Origin: Neurospora crassa OR74A
Taxonomy: Eukaryota; Ascomycota; Sordariomycetes; Sordariales; Sordariaceae
Direction: 5' to 3'
Assembly: GCF_000182925.2 (NCBI RefSeq)
Contig: NC_026502.1
Span: 2,666,001-2,730,000, forward strand
Length of the DNA stretch: 64,000 nucleotides
A model generated the notes under the pieces. The model had not been told where the DNA came from and ran no database searches. It worked only from the letters and a program-made list of their open reading frames with translations. Below, piece by piece: positions 48,501 through 60,499 of the stretch. Each line of letters begins with the position of its first letter. The first letter of the stretch is position 1. Made by a program: the position numbers and the translations under genes.

Positions 48501-51500
48501 CTCGAAAAGAGGCCTGCAACAGGACCGCTTTTCAAGCAGCGTGTACTGGGCTGTTTCCCACTTGTGTTTAGGCTCACACCCAGAGATGCTCAAGCCAATG
48601 AAACACACTTCACAAGCCAAAATCATCCTGACGATGAGATGACCGACCGCCAAGAGAGAGCGTCAAAGTTCAGAAACAGCCAAGCAGAGAGACAATCGGG
48701 TAGCTGCTGTTATGGCAACAAAACAATCATCTGAGGTCCTTTAAGAGAAACTGCCAAGTTGCAAACTCCTTCAGCTCATGCAACTCAGTCATGTCATGCT
48801 TTACTCTGGTCATCCCGTCGCCAAGTCGCCAAGTAGGAGTACAACACCTTGAGATTGGAAACAACCGCTCCAAGGCTGTAGTCAAGTGAAAGAGGTTCTT
48901 GTAACGACCGAAAACTTTGAACTTTCAAAGAAATAAATCAGCCATGTTGTTGTTTGACATAGATAGGTAGGGGACTTGGCAAAAGGTTCGTTGTGAAGGC
49001 AAGTGACCAAGGCGAAACAATGGTTGAGATTGAAGTTGAAGTTGGTATTAGAGTTGACACTGGCATAAAAGAAGCTCAACAAAGGAAGTTGCTCGGATTC
49101 GCAAAGACTCGTAAGTAGGCAAAGAGATTAATACAGCCATGGGGAGAAAAAAAAACACAGAGACATGAACCTCTTTACACATGCGAATGTCCAAATCAGA
49201 CCTCAGCAGTAAGTACCGTTAACCAGAATAGAGGGCAGCAGCGTAAGGTTCCTGTCCCTACCAGGTGACGAACAACTCCAATCAAGAAAACCCCGACGAC
49301 CCTTCATGCATAATGCAAGGGCAGGCCACCTTTCAGGACAGCAGATCTGATACCTGGTAATTGGACTCGGCACATTAAGCTCGAAACAGACCGATATCAT
49401 ATAGCGCTGGCCGTTCAAGTTTTGTGATTCGCTACCTAGACTACATATTTAGAACTGTGCAGTGCAGCCTAGAGTAGGCCAGACCGTTTATCTCTTCGCT
49501 ATAGCTGATATTCGTGCCATCCTCAAACGGGACATGAGCAGATGACAAGAAAGTTGATACATGAATCGTGTTACACATTTCAAGTGTCGGAGGTAAAACC
49601 CGAAATCAAGTTGCATTTTTCGTCACACCGTTAACTTAACACGTGTGCCCCGTCTCCTTTTAAACATTCAAAGCCAAGAGGTTGAGGGTGAACTCTTACT
49701 TGCCTGTCAAGTTGTATCCATACCAATCAAACAACAGCTTCCCCTGGATGATAGCAACAAGTCAACATTTTCAAGATACTTGGAACGATACCACACATGA
49801 GCCAAGATATAAAAAAAAAACGGTAAACTTCTTTGATACACCGCAGTTTAGGTTTCACAATTTTTCTTGGTTCTCATGGTCTTATCATCATGAATGAGTT
49901 GTTGTCCTTTACCGCTTCGATGTTTTGGTTGTGTTGTTGTTGATCTCAACTATACGAGTGTCTCTCATTCTCTTGGCGGAACTCACACAGCATCTCTTGG
50001 TCTTGGCTCTTTATGGATGGACGTCGTCTCGGTGTCTCAACATGGCAGATTGTTACGCTGTTTCTTTCTCCCAAAGTTGTGCGCGTCTCGAGGAATTGCA
50101 TCTCCTGGTTGTTGCCTGACTTCCATTGCATCCCCTGTTTGGACTGGACTGTGTGGAGGACTCATCAAAACAAACGGACCGATCAAAGACACATGATCAA
50201 ACTAGTAAGTTCAAAAAACTCCGAAGCCGTTGACTAGCAACTTCGACGACGATTTCCATCGTGTAGGTAGTGTTCTTTGAGGCTCGGTACATACAATCGA
50301 CCGAGAAGACTTGAGCAACTGAGGTGATTTTTCCTATTCTTTCACTTTCACTCGAAAGCTTGCAGGTCTCTTCTTTCTTAACCCATTAGAATTCTCTCTC
50401 TCTTCCTCTCCCCTCGACCAAAGTCAATCACGCCCATGATAGACTTAGTTACAGTATATATATGTCAAGCCACTCTAACCGATCGTGAGTGCCTAAATTT
50501 GCCCTTACGTATAAAGAATGTAACCTGCCAAATTAACAGACTTGCAGCGAACATCGACGGGACGTGTATCCGGCCGCCTTTGTCAATTGATCTCCCACTT
50601 CCCCCCCCATCTTCTTGCATTGCATCTTACTTGGTATTTCTTGGCAATTGCTTTTGTGTCACTTTCTGAGTCTTGGCCACTACAACTACAACTGCGCCTG
50701 CGAACTGCAGACTGCGACTGGCGGTCATGTAAGTGTGCATTGAAGGTAAATTTTGCGGATTGTACTGTATAGTGTGTTGTACGTTGATCATTTTGCGTAA
50801 GTCGAGAGGTTTGATCCTCCCCCCCATTCATCCGCAAGATGGGAAGTTGAGATTTCACCTGCAAGGATAAAGGTAAGCAGTTGGCTTGCGATGCCCAGCC
50901 TGGAAGTAGTGTTGCGCTTGGCTTCGATAGTGTCAATTGAATCACGCAAAAGAACGAGAAATTGCAATTTTCATTTTAATTGACAAAGCTGTTGTGCACA
51001 AAAACGACTTTTGTGCAGGTTGTAAACACAGTTCTGGCAAGACTGGAGGATAATGAGAAAGGCAGCTGTCGATAGACGACGGAAATGCATAGACGCAATT
51101 GGACCGAACCATGGGGGGTTGTTAGTATACTTGGATGATGGTTGTCCGTCTTTTTGGCGACGGCCTTTGCTTCCAGGTTCATCCACTTCGGAGACCTCGG
51201 ATGTCATGGATTGATGAGCAGGTAGGAGAAAAAAAAACATAGAAAAACAAATAAAATTACAACCGTCGAAAAAAGCCGACAGAGACGCAGGATTAGCGAG
51301 GACGATTGAACGGGTCAATGATGAAACTTGCAATCAGGGAGGAGAATGGTCTTTTGCGTGTTCGCAATCCTCCCTCAGTCCCTTCGTACCTAGCAAACAC
51401 GGCATAATTCTTTCATCATCATCGCCAACTACAACAAATCGCCGAGATTACTTCAGGACCTTGCTCTGTTATTTTGCCCACTCTTTGTTTGCATTTTTCG

Positions 51501-54500
51501 CTTGCTCTTTCATCATGCTCCCCCCTTCCTCTCATGAAAGTAAGTATGTAAGTAGGGAAAGACGGACAGGAAGCGGTTTCAATGACAACTGGCAAGTCCG
51601 CAAAGCGATGGCTGGGGAGCCAGAGAAAAAGTGGGTTTTCTCCTTTCCCCTGCTTTTTTGGCTCCCCTCCTAGCCTCGGTGTCTGGAGCCCCAGGCAAGC
51701 CTACACTGCAGTGACACGATTTACTTTAGCCACCTGTGGTCGGATCGCAGGGCAACAATGCAACGAAGGTTCGGTTCCAGCTCTTTCTTCCTTCGTTGTT
51801 GTCGGCTCTCTCTTCCTCTCTTTCTCTCCTCGGCCCTCTGTCACTGTCCCCACAAAAATGATCCACAAGTCGTGTTTCCAGTTGCCCAATAACAGTGGCC
51901 AGATTAGTGGGGTTTGTTTGTTGTCTCGCGTGCCTTGCAGTTCGTTGCATCGGAACATGGGGCAGTAGTGTAAGAATTGGCCCGGTGCACAAGGAAGTCG
52001 AAGCTAGTCCCAAAAGGTACCTACCACATAAGCACAAAGTGGGGTGGATGTCTGAGTCGAAGGTGTGAAATGTCCGTGTTTGTCCCATCCCGTCCTTTGC
52101 TCGAGGTCAGCTTTCCTGTTCTGGTGAGAGTGAAGGTAAGATTGAAATGAAATCTTCGAACGACAGCAACGACGATGACAAAAAAAAGAGTTCCAATGTC
52201 GTGTCGTAGCGAACCTGTGAGAGCGTCAAGCCGCAATGACAGACATGTAACAGCAGCGATAAGCTGGTGCTGCTTTGTTGGTTACGGGTCGTTTTCCCTC
52301 AGGAACCGAAAACACTCGCTCGCAGATTTCCACCCACTCTGGCAGTCTGGCAACAACGGCACCAACCCCCAACGTTTGTCGAGGCCCGCCCCCCCACGCA
52401 GCCGCGCCAAACTAGCTGGTAGACCATCCCGCAACTTCATTTCAACCACTTTCCACTTCCCCTCAAATTCGCGTATCGGATTGCCCAGCACATCATCGGG
52501 AGTTGAAGTGAGGGTTCCTCTCATAACGAAGAACTGGCGTATGGGTGGTAAGCGACCTTTGGTCATTGCAATTGACTTCATCATTCCATCGAACAGTCAT
52601 TTGGCGTCAGCCCGTGAAAGATCTTGGTGGAGTTGCTCAGTTCGAAGCTTGACAATGACTGTAGCCGGCGTTCCGTGTCGAATTGGTGGTAGAAAACAGG
52701 TGATGATTGTGTGATGGATATTTCCGGTTCGGAGCAGAAAGATATGGTGAGATGAAGCTGTAGACTAGCTGTTGGAGCTGTAGCTGCTGGAACTAGAATG
52801 AAAGTGAATGAAACATTTCGCCGCCCCCTTTTTCTACAATTCCGAGCCTCAGTAATCAGACGTCATCACTGTCGTCGGCGTCGCTGGTGCTGGTATGTTC
52901 GGCCCGGTGTATAGGTAGCTGCTCGTGTGCCTCTCTTCTGGGCCTTTGTCGACTTGACGTGGCTGGCTGGGTGGCTTGGGTTCGTCGGCGAGCCGAGGCG
53001 TGTGTTGGATTTCCCTAGTCTACCTAGTTTTCGCCGATAACGCGCGCATAGCGTTCGCTATTATGGGGTAGCGTCTAGTCGTCTTTAATGTCCGAAGATG
53101 CCCGCTCACTGGGAACGCTGGCAGCGGCGGTTGCCCCTGGTTATATGCAAACCGCCGCGGCTACCCCATTCGAGGCTTCCATTGCAGGATCATGGACGGG
53201 CCTGACCGGCCGCGAACAGGGACGTCAGCAGCAGGGGCAGATACTACTACGGTTGCAGAATACGCAGACTCTTTTCTGCGAATACCGCCGACAGTGCTCC
53301 AGTTCAGGAAATTGCATCTCTGCGTCAGCTTCCTGGTGCACTGTGTATGCAGTGGCCAGACCTGGAGGTGTCTTGAAGATTTCACAGGCTCATGGTTCAC
53401 GGGCGGCTGAAGGGATCCTGTACCTATTCAGGAACGAGTTCACAGTCCACACACATCGACTTGCCAGCAGAAGCTTGCAGAGACTGTGCTGATTCAAGGC
53501 AGTTGGGGGATTTGCCAGCCGGCACCGAAACGGCAATGAACAACAAGCGATAGCGGTCACCAGTTCCGGTTCGTGCTCACTTCAGTACCACAACTGAGTA
53601 CCGCCGTTTTCTTTCGTTTTTTTTTTTTTTTTCTGCCAGTTTTTATGAAGAAAAGGGTCCACGCAGGGTCCATAGATCGCACGGCTGCACGGCACCAGAA
53701 CGGCAAAAAAAGATCCGCGGCCAATGCGTGCCTGTCGCCCTGATATGCAAGGACACAAGGGTGCACATGGAGAGCGATTTTTTGTGCCGCGCTGTGTGAG
53801 CGAGTGCTCACTGTGTGTGATAACAGTGATATTGCCTGGAAAGCCACGGAGCCAATTTCGGTGCGAATTGAGAGGCCTTCTCCGCTGAAAGCGCCTTGGC
53901 GCGGCTACTCAAGGGCCAAGAACTGGAGAGGAATGGAGAGCCATGGAGACAAGCAGGAGACAATTTCCTGTTCCTGAGTTTTCCCACAAGGTTCGGAGTC
54001 GTCTCCTAGCGCCGCCGCCGTCCGGGTGGTGGGCGGGAGAGCTTGGCAGCATCCGTCGTCGAACCGCCGTCGCCGGCCCCTGACGGTGAGGCTACCGTTG
54101 CGTCACTGCCGTCGCCGGACACGAAGCCATGGGAATAACAAGGTGGTACCGCTGATGGTGAGTTCGGCGGCGCCGTAAAATGTCGGTGATGAGTTGTTCA
54201 TGCTCCTCCGAGATCCAGGCCAAGCGGCGTGGCCATTGGGCAATTTAGCGTGGCGGTTGAGTAGCAGCCCCGGTCTCGGATGGCCACGACCGCCCCCCGG
54301 AAATATGGCACAATCGCGAACATTGGTGCCGACCGAGCGAGGATTCCCTGTCCGATCGGTAACGGCTCACCCGAGAATTGTCCACGTGAGCACCGACCGT
54401 CAGTGCCGTGCCTGTTCCGGTGTCATCCACTCAAGCGCTGTGTGCTTCCTTCGAGTGCTCTTCGTCCGCAATCTTGTTTCGAATTTCGATGTCCAGTTTG

Positions 54501-57500
54501 TCACGCACAACAACTACGGCGTACACCTCTGCATGGATGTCACTTGCTAGCATGATTTTGTCGGTAGCAAAAAACCTTAATCTTCACACAAGAAACATCC
54601 AGCTTGCTCCCTATTCGGCCCCCGTTTCTTGTAGCGGCAACGTACCAGGCTAGCATTTTAGCCATGCATACCAACCGACCATTCAATGCTCGTACGGGTA
54701 AAAGCGTAAAACGGTGAAGGAAGCCGCTAGACCCCATCAACCCCAAAGAAAGCGGAAATCCCCCAACTTCTCACCCACACTCGCCCACATTCGCTTACTG
54801 GCCCTCGATTGGTCGCATGCCAGCCTCTCTTGTCTCGGCTGTCAATCTCTTTTTACCTTTTGCTTTCTCTTCGCTCGTGACGGGAATAATCGCCGGGTTA
54901 TAACGGTTACTGGAAGATTGTAATTGTTTCATGGCCGGTATCCCACGATACGTAATCTGCCTTTTGCCATGCTACCTCGGCTGTCATGTACAATGTGTGC
55001 CCGGAGAAGCACTCGAAGCAAGCCGTTAGATCAGAAAGAAGTGATTTCCAGTTAATTGATGTCAATGCAGCATAGAGAGCCAAATCCCCACAGATTCGGA
55101 AGAAGTTGCAGAATGCACGCACCTTCCCTTGCTAGCATGTGCATGTGCGGCACATATTTCGTTCCCACCTCCATGCCCGTTGTTCTTGCAGCCCTTGAGG
55201 CTCTCCATAGCTCGACGCTCCTGATTGGTCAGAGCATGGCTTCTTTCTACTTGCGCGCCACTTGGCGACTGCCATTCGTTGCCCTGGTGTTGCCTGTGGG
55301 GGCTTCTAATGCTCCATCCCACCAAAATACGGTTGCATAAGGGCGTGCATACTCCAAACCTTCTAGAAAAACCGCCTCCAGACCGCTTTTTGTTCCATGC
55401 AGCCAGGGCAGCTTGGCTCTCTCTTTGAGACGACGGCGCCCGTGGTGATCAGGTGGTGTGCACCCTGCGACGACAACGGCAACAGCGACGACAAGTGGAC
55501 GATGCCTCATTGACGAGACCGGCACACTGGTCGATCGGTTCCCAGCACGCCGTGACCTGACGCGTGATTCATGGACCAGCCCTTTCCCGCGCTTCCACGA
55601 TTTTCTCACCCTCGTTTTCTCCATCCGCACGCAATCCATAACCGTATCCATCGGTATATCCATCTTGAGGCCGGAGAACAACCGAGCGAACTGCGATGGT
55701 TTTAGGTTTTGGGGGATTTTGCGGTGTATGTGTGGATGGTTACATTCTCGCCTTGTCCTTTTGGGCTTGGCTTTGGTGTCTGGATGGAGGCGACCAGCAC
55801 CAACACCTCGGCACTGGCCTGCTGGCAGACCGGTAGTACTGGCACTGGCACTGGCACTGGCACACGGCTGACGGGCTTTACGCTAGGTGTGTTGTTCCCG
55901 TGCTGGGGGGGCAGGTAGCTGACCACCATGTTGTCTCTTGCCAAGTCGCCAGCCGTTTTCCGGTCAATCGAAACTCGACAGTGTGTGTAGTTTCTCAACA
56001 CCTGGTCGGCTGGGCCGCCTCGTCATTTTCGTATCGCGGTGCTGTAGGAAACAAAACCATCATGAACAGCTTGGACACTCCAGGCTTGCGTCCTTTTCCG
56101 CGTAGGAGGCAATATTGTGCACGTAAAATGTGCGCAGAAGCCAAAACAGCCAACTGGGCCTAGAACCGTGAGCTCAGCGAGCAATCTACTCCAAGGTGCC
56201 AAGTCGGCCTGGGCAGAACACGGGCTAAAACCATTGTTTCTGGGCGTTAAGATGCAAAAGTTCTTTGAAGAGTGAAGCCGGTCGCGATCGCTGCCGAATG
56301 GGCTGTAATCTCCCCAAGACGCGGAGGCGGCGATCTTCCCCATGGCACACGCCGCGGTTCCTGGTCTTGTCAACAAGGTGCTCCTCTTCGGTCCTTCAAC
56401 ACTCAAGGCTGGGAGATTGCTGTCCGATTTGCAGTTCAACACCCGCCGGTTGCGACACCTCTCGAAAACCCGTGAGAGGCTGCCGTGACAGGGCAGGGGG
56501 GCCAGTGCTACCCTGCCATAGAGACACTGGCTGGCCCGGGAAATTGCTAGATGCTGAGGCGCTTGAACGAGTCGGAAGGGCGCTACACTAAAAACGATGG
56601 CAGAGCAGCAAGCGGTGCCTCCATCGGCTTTGCGAGCCGTCAACTGAACCACTGCTTGCCGATGAAAGTTCAGGGTAATCCCTTGTGTGGAGTTTTCCGA
56701 TTTTTCTTTTCTTCAGTTTTTCAACAAGGAATATCGCCTCTGCGACGAACCTCACAATGTGCTTTGTACGGCGATATGGGGCGCACGTTGCATGGTAGCG
56801 CGAGGGAACTCCCGCGGTCGATTGGACATGAAAAAGAGCAGAAAGAAATTTCTTCCATTTGATAGGGTTCGGGAACGTCGGCGGCTTGATGTTGTGGAGT
56901 GTCAGTCGTCGGTTTTCACCTTTTGCTCAGATTGAGGAAGGTGATGAGTTTCATTCCCTTGTTGGCTTGCATCGCATTGTTTCTCATTGGGGGCCTGAAT
57001 ACTATGACGTAGATCCATTTTCCCCCGTTCGTGATGAGGGACTGCCTGCCTGGTGAGGGTAATATCAGATCACCACTGACAACCAACCTCGGTTCCCTAC
57101 AAAGGACAAGGCAAACATGACTCTTTACATGGAGGGGCAATCGTGTGTTAGGTTGCTATCTGATTGTTCCATTGCTGTTTCCATATGACGAGTCTCGATA
57201 TACTGTGTTACTTGACAACGTGCAGCTCCCGTCCTGGTACTGAGGGGACAGACAACCTTAATCCAGCCTCGGCCGCGGCCAGACTTCGGAAAGAACGAGT
57301 TGAGAGAAATTGACCAACTCGACATGAAACTGATATTGCCCGAACATCCGTGTAGCTATAACATTAAGTGATCCCTAATGTCGTTGACGAATACTCATCT
57401 ATGACCAATAGCTTTACATTTTGGTTGGATATACCTAGGCATATTGCATTCTACACGTCTAGGGTGCAAACCAGTGCCGTAGTGTACACTGCACTCAATT

Positions 57501-59929
57501 CGATGTCAGCATGGGAAACAGCTTCACCGTGACTTGTTATGTCCCAGATACCGATCAGACGGAAGTCCGATCTCATCAGACCAAGCCGGCAAAAACACCG
57601 CAACGCAACGTCTTAGACCTGTCTGGTTGAATCCAAGACCCTAGACTCCCCGTTCCCGTCTGAATTGCCATGGCAGTGTTACACGGCAAGCCAAAACAGA
57701 CCGACGGGTAGGCACGGGCTCGACCGTTGCCCACGGGTCAATGTATGCCATGCAGCATGTCGCGAACGACGGTGACTTCTCAATGGAAGACGAGACAGGC
57801 GAGGCCGACAGCGATGATCGTGACGGACTGCCCGCGGAGAAGACTGGCCATGTGCTGCAAAGTGCAGACGGCCACACCGTTCCACCGTTTCCAGCGGTTG
57901 GGATGGGCGAGCCAAGCCTGTTTGTTTCTGGCAGGCATTCGTCGATTCGTTTACACTAGGTTCCCCTTCTCGTCGTTGCCGGCAGGGATGGAGCTCTCAC
58001 GGCAACGATAAGGGCTTTTTTGGGCCCTTGGCGGGCTATCCACCTCTAACTGGCCAGTTAAAGCGAAGCAATTGCACGGCATGGGTGTACCCCAGCTTCC
58101 GGTTCATGACGGACAGCGAGGGCCAAAGCTTGTTCGCGCCTATGAAATCGAGAGCTCGATACTGTCGAGGATGTAGTGTGTAGTCTGGTCTTGGTGCTCT
58201 GTCGCCAAGGAATTGGCATGGGGCTTCACGACTCTGGACTTCCCCCTGGCCAGCCTGCATAGCGACACATGAACACACAATTCCATCTCATAAAAGCAAA
58301 TGCAGCGCATAGGGGAAGGAAGGCAGCCGATGCCTGGGCCAGACGAGGCCGTTCGAAGCCATACCGACTGGCGCGGCCCAGTGGTAGATAGCATGAATTA
58401 TGGAGTCGTGATTATCCATACCGAGTGACCGCCAAACTGCCTGGTGCAATGGCAACTCTGGGCCGGCTGACCGCCAAGTGTTCTGGAGACATGCTCGCCG
58501 TTTGTGAGTCTGTGGTGGCCGGCGGATTCGCTGCTGAGTGTGAGGTTGGGAGTGCTGGTCGACTGCGGCGGCCCTGGGGCTCTGGCAACGCCCCTAGGCC
58601 GCTCTGGCACTCGCGCGCCGGGCCTTTTGTGTGGGAAAAACTGTAAATCCCTTCTGATTTCTGATTTCCTCGTCGTCATTCAGGAAGCGCGAGCCAATAA
58701 GAAGCTGCGCAGGCTGGTGTGGAGGTGGGCAGCCAGAAAATCCCGCAGGCTTTTGGCTGACAGGGTACTCAGGTGGAGAGGCACGGACAGGTACCTCAGT
58801 ACGGACTCAATTGCGGCTTGTGGTGGTGAGCGCCCAGAGGGCAAAGGCGGACGGTGGGGTGGAGGTACCTGGACGCACTGGACAATCTAGGTATCCTGCG
58901 GTAACTCATTGCGACCTGCACTCTTGGGGACCCGCTTTTCCACAAACCCCTGCTCATAGCAAGGGTATCAGCCAATGCTTGTGAGGTTGGACTTCTCGGA
59001 AGGAAAGGCAATCACATTCAATCGCGGTCTGCTCTTTGGGGCGTGCCGTGGTTGTAGTTAGTGCGGTGCGCTGGAAGGTAGTGCTTGTCCGCCTCGCCAG
59101 CTTAGCCCGCGCTGGGCAGTCGTACCGTGTCAATTGGAGGACCAAAGAGGCCGACCTCAGGCCGACCCACCAAAAAGGTAAGCAAAAAACGGATAGCGAG
59201 AACAGTCTGTACACAGGCGCACACGGTGGCATCGCGTGGAGGCGGGCTCACGTCGAATTCGAACACTCTTCTCTTTCTACGGACGGAACGGCGGCTCCTC
59301 TGGGCTCCTGGTTCATTCGAGGGCCGGCCAACTCGTTGCTTGCTAGCACTCCTCGACCCGTCAACGTGATGCCCATTGATCCCATTGAGCATGACCCTTT
59401 GCTTTCGGCGGTCGCGGACCCACCATCGCTGTCGAAAAGTTGAACCCTACGTGGGCCGCAGAGCCCGTCGGTGGCCGTCATCCCATGGCACAAGTCGTTT
59501 CTTGCGAGCCGTGCTCTGGGCAGAAAAGTGAAGGACCAGGGAGGGACGTGCACGGTTGTGGTTCCGTAGAGGTAGTCCCAGCGGTCGAACTAGCAAGCAG
59601 GTACGCGGTACCTGGTGCTAGCGCAGTCTCCACGCTCTGTTCCGCTCGATGGGGTGCCCGTCTGGAAAGTGGACTCTGTGGGTGCATTGAGAATTGAAGG
59701 GTGAACTGGAAGGTGACTGCATTGGTGGGCGGACAGGGCGCTCGCCAGGGCACCAGCACCAACAAGGACGACAAGGTACCGGGTACAGTACGATACAGTG
59801 CCGGGGCCTGCAGCCCACTCGATCGTAGCTGGCGAATCCCACACTTTGGCGTGCATGCCAAAGAAGGTTGGCTTGCATCTTTGGCCGGAAAGGTCGCTCA
59901 TCGCTCGGTCACCGGCTGGAAAGATTGAA

Positions 59930-60499
59930 ATACCTTTCTCGCCCGCTCCCTCGATTCGCACCTCCTCTTCTTTTCCTCACGCTCGAAGGCTTTTTTAATC
60001 CCTCCCTTCGTCGTGAATCTCCCCCCCCAACTCCTAATACTTTTTTCTCGACCCATATCCCTCGGTCTACTTCGCTTCGTTTGGACGATTTCACCATCTT
60101 CCAACGACTACGCCACATACCTCACCACCTATTAGGTCATCAAAACAAAACCCTACCGCCGCGTGCCCGGAAACCCTACTAGGTCCGTTCACCTTTTGCG
60201 GTCTGCTTCGAAGTCTACATATGCCCGCAACTCTGTCCTCCCACCAATCTGCTCCATTCACCAATACCACCCCACTTCCGAACGCGAGCTGCTTTGCCCT
60301 GTGGACCTGTTCCCAGGATCTTCAAGCTTTGCCTACCATACACTCCACCCCTACTTATACACCACCACTACTTCAACCTCTTCCTCCCATCCAATTGTCA
60401 GACTCTGCTCATCTCGAGACCCAATCCTAACATCGTCTTCGTTTCTACAGTACCTTAATATACGCCTAGCAGAGCTTTGATCTGCAAACCATAACGCCA
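59930..60499 (+). promoter_or_regulatory. CT-rich promoter and leader of pma-1
   Basis: From about 59931 the plus strand becomes strongly pyrimidine-rich (CTCCTCTTCTTTTCCTCACG, TCTCCCCCCCC), then stays C/T/A-rich with almost no G until the coding start at 60500 (GCCAATGGCG). This is the layout of a highly expressed fungal gene. Only one ATG occurs in this stretch before the pma-1 start (at 60221). The transcription start is not known from the sequence. Confidence 0.55.
60221..60430 (+). other. possible upstream ORF in the pma-1 leader (69 codons)
   Basis: The single ATG in the 570 bp before pma-1 opens a 69-codon frame (MPATLSSHQSAP...) ending in TAA at 60430, 69 nt before the main start. 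If the mRNA begins upstream of 60221 and this part is not spliced out, ribosomes would meet it first. The context CATATGC is weak, so leaky scanning is likely. The peptide is Pro/Ser/Thr-rich, as expected from the composition, and probably has no function of its own. Confidence 0.35.

Larger units (their letters stand above)
44248..59929. other. long gene-poor region upstream of pma-1
   Basis: About 15.7 kb in which I find no recognisable protein gene. The longest ATG-starting frames are well under 200 codons and have no family features. The base composition by eye is near neutral, not the very AT-rich, TpA-rich sequence of a heavily RIP-mutated repeat. Visible structure: a 13-bp minisatellite at 44639-44703, a T run at 53617-53632, TGGCAC repeats at 55839-55863 and many TACCTA/GTGTACAC-type words (47960-48000, 48113-48127, 57481-57490). 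A possible small frame at 45300 and an open stretch at 52282-52584 are described separately. Confidence 0.6.
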
